The translations under genes were made by a program, and so were the position numbers. Under the pieces are notes generated by a model. The model had not been told where the DNA came from, ran no database searches, and saw nothing but the letters and a program-made list of their open reading frames with translations. This document shows positions 27,179 through 34,941 of a stretch of DNA of 55,049 nt, in pieces (position 1 is the first letter of the stretch; every line of letters starts with the position of its first letter). This DNA is from Solirubrobacterales bacterium (GTDB taxonomy: Bacteria; Actinomycetota; Thermoleophilia; Solirubrobacterales; 70-9): assembly GCA_020438425.1 (NCBI GenBank), contig JAGQUQ010000006.1:1-55049 (forward strand), read 5' to 3'.

Positions 27179-28609
27179 CTACTCGCCACTGGCCGAATCG
27201 GCCTGCTGCTCGGTTCCGACTTCGGGAGCGGCACCGGACTGGTAGAAGATGACATCCGGCTCGGAGGTCCCGTTCAGCCAGGCGAGCTCGGTCGCCTGAG
27301 TCTCATCCGGGAGCGGCACCAGGGCCACGTTCTCGGCCAGTTCCTGGGAGCGGGAGAGGCTCTGGACCAGGAATTCATTGATGTCCTGATCCTTCATGTT
27401 CTTGTAGTTGATGGTCAGCAGCAGCTGACGGGCCAGCGGGTAGGTGGCGTTGGTGACCGTCGCCTGCGAGGGGAAGATGCATTCCGGCCTTGCGAAATCG
27501 TTCGAGGCGCTCACTTCCATCGGTCGCAACTGCTCTTCGAAGGCTTCGTAGTAGGAAAAGCGGAAGAGTCCGAGCGTGCCGCGCATCTCGGCCAGACGGC
27601 GCAGGGCCGCCCGGTTCTGGTTCACGTAGCGGCGGGCTGCGGGCAGCGACTTCTCGAGGTTCTCGAGGTTCTTCTCGGCCTTGGCCAGCTTGGCGCGGTC
27701 GCGGGCCTGGTCTTCCGGCGGACGTTCGTCGGCGATGCCCTTGGCCACCTCTGCCCTGGCGTCACGAACGGCCCGGCGGTTCTCCGCCAGGGAGTCGAGA
27801 ATGCCCTGGTAGACCTGCCTCGAGCGCTCGAACTGGGCCGCAGCGCGGAAGTCCCGGTTACTGCCGACCACCGCGCGCCTCACACCGGCGTCGTCGGGGT
27901 AAGCCTGATAGTCGCTGCGGAAGGAGAGCATGGTCGGCTCGGGATCGCCGAGCACGTACTGGCCGAAGAAGCTGAAGAGATTCGAGTCCTCGTCGGGGCC
28001 GGCGACCTTCATCCGCGGCTCGTTGAGGTCACCGCCAAGGTCATGCCCGTAACCGACCTGGCTCCAGCTGTTGATGTCCGAACCGGCCCGGAAGATGTTC
28101 CGGACTTCTTCGAAGCTGAGGCAGTCGGTTCCGACATCGGTTTCGTTCTTGATTGCCAGAACGACGGCATCCGAGGCAATCTGGAACTGAACCGGCTGGA
28201 TCCCGTTGGCGATGCACTTGCGGTACTCGGCTTCTGAAATCGGCCGGGCCGAATCGACTATGTCGGCGTTGCCGGCGCAGAACTCCTCGAAAGCCTGGTT
28301 CTCTCCCTGCTCTTCGACGGTGATTGTGGCGGTGCCGCCGGCACCGTTATACGCCTTGACCAGACTCGGGGTGAGAGATCCCTGGGCCTTGCCGACGACG
28401 CGGATCGTGCCGGCTTCGCGCGGAGTGGGCTTGGTGTTCTGTTTCGATGACTTGCCCGACTCCGGCGGTACGAAGATTGCCTCGGAGCCTGACGCACCGG
28501 CCGATTCGGGGGCTTCGTCGGGATTCACGCCACAGCCGGTTACGAGCAAGGCAATGATCGCCGCTCCGCAGGCGAGTCCGGCACCCTTCTTCACGAAAAC
28601 ACGGCTCAC
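27179..28609 (-). CDS. PstS-like substrate-binding lipoprotein with a coiled-coil insertion
   Basis: 476 residues from GTG at 28609. Lipobox VTGC is at about 23-26. The phosphate-binding-protein fold is seen in GTIRVVGKAQGSLTPSLVKAY, CAGNADIVDSARPISEAEYR, DAVVLAIKN, FEEVRNIFRAGSDINSWSQV and TYPLARQLLLTINYKN. Residues ~255-341 are a charged helical hairpin (EVAKGIADERPPEDQARDRA, KNLENLEKSLPAARRYVNQN) inserted just before the GTLGLFRFSYYEA strand, where PstS normally continues directly. No pst transporter genes are nearby. Its place as last gene of the glycan operon suggests a surface-assembly or ligand-sensing role rather than phosphate import. Confidence 0.8.
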   Translation of the reverse strand: MSRVFVKKGAGLACGAAIIALLVTGCGVNPDEAPESAGASGSEAIFVPPESGKSSKQNTKPTPREAGTIRVVGKAQGSLTPSLVKAYNGAGGTATITVEEQGENQAFEEFCAGNADIVDSARPISEAEYRKCIANGIQPVQFQIASDAVVLAIKNETDVGTDCLSFEEVRNIFRAGSDINSWSQVGYGHDLGGDLNEPRMKVAGPDEDSNLFSFFGQYVLGDPEPTMLSFRSDYQAYPDDAGVRRAVVGSNRDFRAAAQFERSRQVYQGILDSLAENRRAVRDARAEVAKGIADERPPEDQARDRAKLAKAEKNLENLEKSLPAARRYVNQNRAALRRLAEMRGTLGLFRFSYYEAFEEQLRPMEVSASNDFARPECIFPSQATVTNATYPLARQLLLTINYKNMKDQDINEFLVQSLSRSQELAENVALVPLPDETQATELAWLNGTSEPDVIFYQSGAAPEVGTEQQADSASGE

Positions 28610-29871
28610 AGTCCACCTCCGACGGTATTGCCAGCGGCACTGCCGGACTGGACCTGGGCGTTGTCGCCACCGGTCTCCGGACCTTCGAGTCCGACCTGGC
28701 TGAGCGGCGGATCCTTGTAGATCTGGGGCAGTGAAATCACTTCGAAGTCATCGAGATTGAGCCAGTCGAGTTCGTCCCCCCGAATCAGCTTGGGTGAGGT
28801 ACCAAGCGGCGCGTAAAGGCTGGGCACAGCGGCCCGGTCGACCACGATCGCCCCGTAGGTCCGGAGTGCGGTGAGGATCGCGTCAGCGGAGCGGCGGCGC
28901 TGCCCCTTCAGGCTGCGGATCTTCTTCTCGTTGATGGTCACATCGGCACGCAGGCGGATCCTCGCTCCGGCCGGGAGCGACTTGCGGTCGCCGACTCCGT
29001 CGGTGACCGAGGCGGGCTGGACGAAATTGCGGCGTGCCAGGCCGGGAATCGAGATCGCCAGGGCATGGCTGATCTCGCCCCGCTCCAGCTCTTCCGGGCC
29101 GACCACTCCGGCAAACAGCGGCAGCCCCGAGCCACGCGCACCAACCGCCCGCTCCGGGTCGATGCTGACCGGATTGCTGAAGCCGGGTCCATCAAGGGTC
29201 CAGGCCTTGCCGAACTGGTAGGAGATCGTGCCGTCGCCCTCGCGGCGGGCCCGCCAGAAGTCGTATCCCATGCCGTTCTCACGGTCGATCACGCTGAGCC
29301 AGCCGTCATAGCGCGGGTCGGGAGTGGTGTTGGCGGGAATGTTCAGGCTTCCCGGTACCTTGGGGTCGGCCGAACCGCACTTGGACTGGCGGCAGACCAG
29401 CTTCGTTGTGACCGAATCATTGGTATTGGCCGCGACGATCAGCGGAGCCCAGACCTGGGAGTTGATGAAGATGCCGTCGTCGACGATCTTGCGAGTGAAG
29501 GTGACCACGCCTTCCCGGTCCGGCACCTCGTTCACGGCGCGTCGCTGGGTGGCCAGTTCGAGCATCCGGTCGGAGTTGTCAGCCACCGGCAGGCCCTCGG
29601 CGGTCGTATTCCAGGGGCTGTCGGCCGAGAAAAGCCGGCCTTCGGCGACCGGATCGGTGCCGGCGGTCACGGCCGAGCCGGTCCCCGGTTCTGTTTCTCC
29701 GGTGGTTTCATTGGCCGTTGCCACCGTGTCTCCGGTGGCGCCGGTCTCCCCCGTCGTCGATTTGGCCTGGTTGTCACCCGAGTTGCCGTTGTCGGAATCG
29801 TTCGAACCGCAGGCGGCAACCAGCAGGCCGAGCATGGCCGTGAAGGCGACAACGAGCAACCAGCGCTTCAT
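28606..29871 (-). CDS. Secreted lipoprotein of the glycan operon, function unknown
   Basis: About 421 residues from ATG at 29871 (MKRWLLVVAF); a start at 29886 is possible. The lipobox is VAAC. A Ser/Thr/Gly/Asp-rich linker of ~60 residues is followed by a globular domain beginning GRLFSADSPWNTTAEGLPVA, with VCRQSKCGSADPKVPGSLNI, RYDGWLSVIDRENGMGYDFW, GLPLFAGVVGPEELERGEIS and ILTALRTYGAIVVDRA. The SPWN start and the DRENGMGYDFW block recur in actinobacterial secreted proteins near polysaccharide genes, as far as I recall. A glycan-binding or glycan-modifying role is inferred. It overlaps the next gene by GTGA. Confidence 0.65.
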   Translation of the reverse strand: MKRWLLVVAFTAMLGLLVAACGSNDSDNGNSGDNQAKSTTGETGATGDTVATANETTGETEPGTGSAVTAGTDPVAEGRLFSADSPWNTTAEGLPVADNSDRMLELATQRRAVNEVPDREGVVTFTRKIVDDGIFINSQVWAPLIVAANTNDSVTTKLVCRQSKCGSADPKVPGSLNIPANTTPDPRYDGWLSVIDRENGMGYDFWRARREGDGTISYQFGKAWTLDGPGFSNPVSIDPERAVGARGSGLPLFAGVVGPEELERGEISHALAISIPGLARRNFVQPASVTDGVGDRKSLPAGARIRLRADVTINEKKIRSLKGQRRRSADAILTALRTYGAIVVDRAAVPSLYAPLGTSPKLIRGDELDWLNLDDFEVISLPQIYKDPPLSQVGLEGPETGGDNAQVQSGSAAGNTVGGGL

Positions 29872-29885
29872 CCCGCCCTCAGGCA

Positions 29886-31844
29886 CTACTCGCCCTCCAG
29901 AGTCGGGGCCGATGAGCTGCCGTCATTCGGCTCCACCGTGCTGCCGCTATTCGAAGGTGTGGGTGAAACCGGGGTGACGTCGGTCTCCGATTGAGACGGA
30001 GTGGTCAGGTCGGGCCCGTTCGGGTTGAGCGGAGCCGTCGGAGTGACCGGGTTCGGGCTGGTCCGGGGCTGGTTCGATTCCTGCTCATCGCCTTCATCGG
30101 GTGGCTTGGTCTCGGAGATCTCAACCAGGACGTAACGGTCGGTGCGGAAGATCGGCTGGAGCCCGGCTTCACCGCCCTCGACGGCGGTCGGCCACTTCTT
30201 GGCGATCTGATCGCCGGCCCGGCTGGTGGTGATCAGCATGTAGCGAATCTGATCGTCCGGGTTTTCTGCGTTCCAGGTCCACGGATCGTCAATCGCCGAC
30301 TGCCAGTCGTCTTCGCCGGCGTCCACCCGGTCAAAGAAGTTCTGGGGGCGGCCGGAAGTGATCATCACTCCATAGTTGAAGTTCTGATCGACGGCAATTG
30401 ACCTTTCGTTCTGCGGAATTTCGTTGTTCACGTATCTGGCCATGGCCAGCTCCGGATCGATTCCGACGGTGTAACCACCGATGGAGCTGGTTCCTTCCTG
30501 ACTGTCACGGGTGTCAACCCATCGGGTGAACGCCTCTGCCTGGTTCTGAAACCGGTAGTCCTGCATGGCATTCCACGAAAGCGGGATCGCGACAAGCAGT
30601 CCGATCACCGCGATAACCGAGGCAACCACTCCCCATCCATCACGGCCAAACCACGCCACAGCGGCGAGGGCGAAAACTGCGAACACGATTCCGTAAGCGA
30701 GGTCGAAGAGGTTTGCCTGATCCGCAATCACGGCTCTTCCCACCGGTGTTGCGGCAATGACTATGCCTACGGCAAGAAGTGCCCAGGCAGTCGAGTCCCC
30801 CTTGACAAAGCCGCCGACGACCAGAAGAACCAGAGCGACGAAGGCAAGAGGGGCAACGCCGAGGGTGACCTCGAACAGATCGCCCATGCTTCCCCAGAAG
30901 TCAGCCTGAATTGCCTGCAAAGCCCCGGTCGTGTTGACCTGGATGACCCCGTCCTGAAGAGATACCCAGGCAAACGGATCACCCAGGAGCACCCAGTTCA
31001 TCAGACACCAGAACAACAGGGCGTAAACGAACGGGGTGAGAAAGAGAAGCAACGTCGAGCGGATCTTCAACCCGTCATGAATCTTGGTTGCACTCAGAAT
31101 CAGGAACCCGATGACGAACCCGAGCCCGATCACCATGTACCCGTAGTCGACCATGACGGCCAGTCCCACCGCCAGACCAGCCCCGGCAAGATAGCGGGTC
31201 TGCTCGGTGGCGGACCAGGAAATCATCGATGAAAGTGCCACACCCAACATCACCAGACCCAGAATCTCGGTCGATCCGTTACAGGCGTAGTAGACGAACA
31301 TCGGGTTGAGGCCGAAAAGAACCAGCACCACAATGCGGAACGCGAGGTTGAAATCACAATTGCGCATCATGGTGTTCAGCGAAGCCATCAACAAGCCGGC
31401 GCTGAACGCGCTTAGAACCGGTATGGCAACAAGCGAAGTCGCAAGCGGCTTGACCAGTGTCAGCGGCATGTACATGATCGACACGAAGGTGCCCGCATCC
31501 AGACCGACCGCCGCAAGACGCGGCGGATCGTTCCAGAAGACCATGTAGGCATCGTTCAGCTTGTTGAGGGCGACGAAGTTGACGATCCGTCCATCGGTCA
31601 GGAGGAAATAGCCGATCACGCCATACACCAGCGCGAAGAGGGCGAAGACAATCGTGCTTTCCCAGGTTGCCCTCGGGGCTTCGGGGCTGAAAGGACGGGG
31701 CTCGGGCGGAACCTCGTTGATGTAGGAGGCGATCTCGGGGTCTACATAGGTCCGACGAACCTGCCGGGTCCTCACCTCTTCCCTGACTGCGGCCGTGCCG
31801 CCGTCCTCGATGACCGGGTTCACGTCTACACGTTCGTCGGCCAT
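29886..31844 (-). CDS. Polytopic membrane protein, GT-C glycosyltransferase-like
   Basis: 652 residues. A ~65-residue cytosolic N-terminus (RRTYVDPEIASYINEVPPEP) precedes about ten to twelve TM segments (70-440) and an extracytoplasmic domain (440-560: FTRWVDTRDSQEGTSSIGGY, QNEKSIAVDQ-like block, RYMLITTSRAGDQIAKKW). The last ~80 residues are a disordered Pro/Asn/Thr tail. The arrangement of a long first loop with acidic residues (LNDAYMVFWNDPPRL) resembles GT-C-fold transferases using lipid-linked sugars, but the catalytic Asp is not certain. Its start overlaps the MshEN-GT2 stop by one base (TGATG), implying the two work together. Confidence 0.7.
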   Translation of the reverse strand: MADERVDVNPVIEDGGTAAVREEVRTRQVRRTYVDPEIASYINEVPPEPRPFSPEAPRATWESTIVFALFALVYGVIGYFLLTDGRIVNFVALNKLNDAYMVFWNDPPRLAAVGLDAGTFVSIMYMPLTLVKPLATSLVAIPVLSAFSAGLLMASLNTMMRNCDFNLAFRIVVLVLFGLNPMFVYYACNGSTEILGLVMLGVALSSMISWSATEQTRYLAGAGLAVGLAVMVDYGYMVIGLGFVIGFLILSATKIHDGLKIRSTLLLFLTPFVYALLFWCLMNWVLLGDPFAWVSLQDGVIQVNTTGALQAIQADFWGSMGDLFEVTLGVAPLAFVALVLLVVGGFVKGDSTAWALLAVGIVIAATPVGRAVIADQANLFDLAYGIVFAVFALAAVAWFGRDGWGVVASVIAVIGLLVAIPLSWNAMQDYRFQNQAEAFTRWVDTRDSQEGTSSIGGYTVGIDPELAMARYVNNEIPQNERSIAVDQNFNYGVMITSGRPQNFFDRVDAGEDDWQSAIDDPWTWNAENPDDQIRYMLITTSRAGDQIAKKWPTAVEGGEAGLQPIFRTDRYVLVEISETKPPDEGDEQESNQPRTSPNPVTPTAPLNPNGPDLTTPSQSETDVTPVSPTPSNSGSTVEPNDGSSSAPTLEGE

Positions 31845-34063
31845 CAGGCGGAACCCGCTCTCTTCGGAGTCGAAGAATGGGCGTGTTCGGCACCGCCGCC
31901 GAGGTCAAGCCCGTGCTCGGTCTTCTCCCAGTAGAAGGGATTCGTAATCAGTTGGCCAAAGCCCTTCCAGGCGGCGACAGACATCAATCCCCAGTAAAAG
32001 GGCAAGAACAGCGCGTAGGGGGCGAGGCCGTAATCACCGCGCCGGACCGAGGCGGCGAGCCCCAGATAGACGAAGACAAAATTGCCCAGAAAGAGCTGAG
32101 CCGCGGCAAGGAAGTACACCCACCCCGGAAAGAAATCCTGGATGATCCCGAGCTGGGTCAACGCGAACGCGGTGGTCAGGAACCAGAAGATCGGGTTGAT
32201 CAGGAACATGAAAGTTCCCCCGATCAGCAACTGGAACGAAAGAAAGCCCTTGAGGCCCACGTTGGAGAGGAAACGGAACGGGTTCCGCATGTAGACCAGC
32301 CAGGTCTGGAGGTAGCCCTTGATCCAGCGGGACCGCTGACGGATCCAGTTGGGGATGCTGGTATTCGCCTCCTCGTAAGTGGTCGAATCCATCATCGTGG
32401 TGCGATAACCGGCCTGGTGGAGCCGCACGCCGAGGTCGGCGTCCTCGGTCACGTTGTAGGGATCCCAGCCGCCCACTTCGACCAGTTCGTCACGCTTGAT
32501 GTGGTTTGAGGTGCCGCCCAGCGGGATCGGATCGCGGCGGGCGTCGAGCCCGGGCAGGACCAGGTCGAAGAGCATCGAGTACTCGATCGAGAACCAGCGG
32601 GTGAGGATGTTGGTCTGCTGGTTGAAGAAGTTGAGCTTCGACTGGATGCAGACGATCGAATCGTCCATGTTGTCGAACATGTGGACGGCCTTCTTCAACT
32701 GGAGCGGGTCCGGCCGGTCTTCGGCGTCATAGATGACGACATACTCGCCCTTGGCGCCGAGCAGACCGAAGTTGCATGCCTTTGGCTTGGTCTGCGGCTG
32801 CGAAGGAGGCACGACGATCGCATTGAAGTGAGGCGGAAGATCCAGATCCAGGATCGCCTGGATCGTTTCCTCATCGTCTTCCTCGCAGAGCAGGCGAACG
32901 TCGAGCTTGGTCTTCGGGTAGTCGAGCGACTCGATGCCGGCGACCAGGTACGGGATAACCGCGGCCTCGCGGTAGACCGGGACCAGCACGGTGTAGACCG
33001 GCAGGCTGCGTTCGTCCATCGCGGCGAGAGTTTCTTCGTCGGTGGGCACCATGTACCGGTGGCCGAGAGCCGCGTATCCGGCGATCAGCTTGTAGGCCGA
33101 GGTCAGGGTGTAGAAGATCGCGAGGATCGCGAACACGACTACCATTGTTGAAACCGGCTTCCAGATCAGGAATACGAGGAAGACCACCGCCAGCAGAATC
33201 AGGAAGAACTTCTGCCCTCCGCTCAAGACCTGATGGGCCGAACTGTCGGGGAACCGTTCCCGCAGACCAAGGGTCGCCGTCTCGGTGTAGCGCTCCTGGT
33301 TGATCTGGCGCTGAAGGCGGGAGATGTCGTTACCGGTCGCCAGGAACTGCTGGACCTTGCGCCCGGTGTAACTCTCTACTTCAGCTTCACCCTCGACCAG
33401 ACGGTCAGCCACGGCGAGGTAGATGCTCTCACCGTCGATCGCGATCGGGACGCAGTGGAGCCGGTGACACATCTCGTCCGGAAGCACGTCCCGGGGAGCC
33501 CGATCGGCGTCGTAATCGCTGAGATCCACGGTCGGCAGGTCCATCTGCTCGGAGAGAACCCGCAGCAGCTCGGTTTCCTCGAGCGCTCCACCATGAACCA
33601 GGACTTCACCGATCCGGCTTCCGGTGCGGTTCTGCTCGGCCACAGCGTCGGCAAGCTGTTCTTCGGTGACCAGTCCGCGGCTGGCGAGACTCTCACCCAG
33701 GCGGGGCGGAACGGCAAGACCGTGCTTGAGCAGGTCGTCGGCCGAGAATTCTGTTCCTTCCGGCCGGCCGTTGCCGGCAAAGAGCCGGTCGATCGCCAGG
33801 TCGAGTTCGGTCTGGTCGGCGAAGAGCCACCGGGTGTCGTATCCGGTCTGTTCACGAACCGCGCGATCGGCTGCCGGGTTGAAGGAAACCGGCCCGGCCA
33901 TCGTGATCAGCCCGCGGTCGAACTCGATCGGAACGATGTGGTACCGACGGCAGATCTCTACCGGCAGAAGGTGAGCCACCGCCGAGCTGAGCGTGACCAT
34001 GCGTTCGCTGACTCCGCTTGTGGAATCACGAACGAGCAACCTCTGGGCGACTGCTGTTGCCAT
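31844..34063 (-). CDS. MshEN-domain / family-2 glycosyltransferase fusion, c-di-GMP-responsive glycan synthase
   Basis: 739 residues. Residues ~30-95 resemble the C-terminal half of a GspE-N domain. Residues 121-144 (RLGESLASRG..EQ) and 150-173 (RIGEVLVHGG..EQ) are two 24-residue RLGxx..G..L..Q motifs five residues apart, the exact c-di-GMP-binding layout of MshEN. Two TM helices (~286-325) precede a GT2 domain with VLVPVYREAAVI, DAED (446-449), TED (539-541) and QRSRW (576-580), then four or so TM helices (~595-700). This is the BcsA/NfrB-like processive synthase plan with sensor and catalyst in one chain. A diguanylate cyclase gene is at 34942. The polymer made is unknown. Confidence 0.88.
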   Translation of the reverse strand: MATAVAQRLLVRDSTSGVSERMVTLSSAVAHLLPVEICRRYHIVPIEFDRGLITMAGPVSFNPAADRAVREQTGYDTRWLFADQTELDLAIDRLFAGNGRPEGTEFSADDLLKHGLAVPPRLGESLASRGLVTEEQLADAVAEQNRTGSRIGEVLVHGGALEETELLRVLSEQMDLPTVDLSDYDADRAPRDVLPDEMCHRLHCVPIAIDGESIYLAVADRLVEGEAEVESYTGRKVQQFLATGNDISRLQRQINQERYTETATLGLRERFPDSSAHQVLSGGQKFFLILLAVVFLVFLIWKPVSTMVVVFAILAIFYTLTSAYKLIAGYAALGHRYMVPTDEETLAAMDERSLPVYTVLVPVYREAAVIPYLVAGIESLDYPKTKLDVRLLCEEDDEETIQAILDLDLPPHFNAIVVPPSQPQTKPKACNFGLLGAKGEYVVIYDAEDRPDPLQLKKAVHMFDNMDDSIVCIQSKLNFFNQQTNILTRWFSIEYSMLFDLVLPGLDARRDPIPLGGTSNHIKRDELVEVGGWDPYNVTEDADLGVRLHQAGYRTTMMDSTTYEEANTSIPNWIRQRSRWIKGYLQTWLVYMRNPFRFLSNVGLKGFLSFQLLIGGTFMFLINPIFWFLTTAFALTQLGIIQDFFPGWVYFLAAAQLFLGNFVFVYLGLAASVRRGDYGLAPYALFLPFYWGLMSVAAWKGFGQLITNPFYWEKTEHGLDLGGGAEHAHSSTPKRAGSA

Positions 34064-34329
34064 CAGGACTTGAACTCCCTCACTTCAGTCGTGGTCTCGA
34101 CGACCTCGACTGTCTCCTGCCTGTCAACTCTGGCATTGCCGTTGCCATTGCCGTTGCCATTGCCGTTGCCGTTAGCGTCTCCCCGGCGGCGATCGCTGAC
34201 CAGCATCACGACTATGCCAGCCAGGAAAATGAAGAACGGAACGATCAGGAAGAACCCGAACATGATCGCGAATGCGATCAGAATGCCGACCACGAAGATC
34301 AGCGCGCCGAATACTCCTCCTCCGTTCAC
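34063..34329 (-). CDS. Small membrane protein with an Asn-Gly repeat
   Basis: 88 residues: two adjoining hydrophobic segments (VFGALIFVVGILIAFAIMFG and FLIVPFFIFLAGIVVMLV), then DRRRGDA, a low-complexity run of about six Gly-Asn dipeptides and an acidic tail ending EVVETTTEVREFKS. The GN run is encoded by an alternating GGCAAC/GGCAAT six-base repeat (about 34135-34175), so its length could vary by slippage. It overlaps the gene upstream by four bases and the synthase downstream by one. Probably an accessory membrane subunit of the glycan synthase; no family recognised. Confidence 0.65.
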   Translation of the reverse strand: MNGGGVFGALIFVVGILIAFAIMFGFFLIVPFFIFLAGIVVMLVSDRRRGDANGNGNGNGNGNGNARVDRQETVEVVETTTEVREFKS

Positions 34330-34859
34330 AGACCCGTGGGAGCGGCCACGCCGCTCTCGCGTCCGCCCATAGGTTGGGCCAGCGCGATCGTCACCGAGTC
34401 ACTTGAAGACTCGGTGACGTCAAATGCCACCGGCAGCTTGCGCCGGAGAGAGGAAATCAGTGAAACCCCTTCCCCGACCTTCGTGTCGATGGTTGCGGAA
34501 TCGCCGCGAAGTTCGCGAAGCGATGCCTCTTCCACCCCGTCAGTATTTGCCAGCGCGTCCTCGACGACGCGGGCAAGGCTGAGATCGTGAAGCGGACGGA
34601 CGATCACTCTGACGTCGCCACCGGTAGGCAGCTCGAAGTTCTCGTGCGTCGTCACAGTGTCCGAAACCGGAATGCCGGAACTGTTGACCGGGATTCCGGG
34701 CAGGGAGGCACCAGGCAACGTCGAAGCCTGAAAACCGGAACCCGGGTCCGAAAAGCTGCTGCCTCCGCTTCGAGCCTCCAGGGCATCGAGACGGGCGGAC
34801 AACTCCTCCCTCAAACTCCGAATTTCCTTGAGAATTTCTTTTGAACGGTCTTTTGCCAC
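34326..34859 (-). CDS. Coiled-coil protein with C-terminal domain shared with the protein at 24917
   Basis: 177 residues from GTG at 34859, chosen because GGGAG lies four bases before it. A longer frame to 35006 would overlap the divergent cyclase gene. The N-terminal coiled coil is DRSKEILKEIRSLREELSAR; a Ser/Gly/Pro linker follows. A ~75-residue domain runs VRPLHDLSLARVVEDALANT, ATIDTKVGEGVSLISSLRRK and LPVAFDV, homologous to the C-terminus of the protein at 24917-25378. First gene of the glycan operon. The domain is probably a small alpha/beta fold. A regulatory or scaffolding role is a guess from its position. Confidence 0.65.
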   Translation of the reverse strand: MAKDRSKEILKEIRSLREELSARLDALEARSGGSSFSDPGSGFQASTLPGASLPGIPVNSSGIPVSDTVTTHENFELPTGGDVRVIVRPLHDLSLARVVEDALANTDGVEEASLRELRGDSATIDTKVGEGVSLISSLRRKLPVAFDVTESSSDSVTIALAQPMGGRESGVAAPTGL

Positions 34860-34866
34860 CAGGCTC

Positions 34867-34879
34867 CCGATATTATCGG
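34867..34879. promoter_or_regulatory. Palindrome at the ribosome-binding site of the glycan operon
   Basis: CCGAT-ATT-ATCGG is a perfect 5-bp inverted repeat. On the minus strand its last bases run into the GGGAG ribosome-binding site of the GTG start at 34859. It may be an operator or a small hairpin that controls translation of the first operon gene. Confidence 0.4.
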
Positions 34880-34922
34880 CAAGTGCAGGATCTTCGAACG
34901 CTGAATGGTAAGCGCCTGCCGC

Positions 34923-34937
34923 AGTGAGTGGCTCACT
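34923..34937. promoter_or_regulatory. Palindrome between the diguanylate cyclase and the glycan operon
   Basis: AGTGAG-TGG-CTCACT is a perfect 6-bp inverted repeat with a 3-base centre. It is followed by CTATAG, a weak -10-like sequence for the cyclase gene starting at 34942. Its position between divergent genes suits a shared operator. Confidence 0.45.
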
Positions 34938-34941
34938 ATAG

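Noticed and set aside
34135-34175. CRISPR or tandem intergenic repeat
   Set aside because: It is a coding microsatellite for Gly-Asn, with no spacers.
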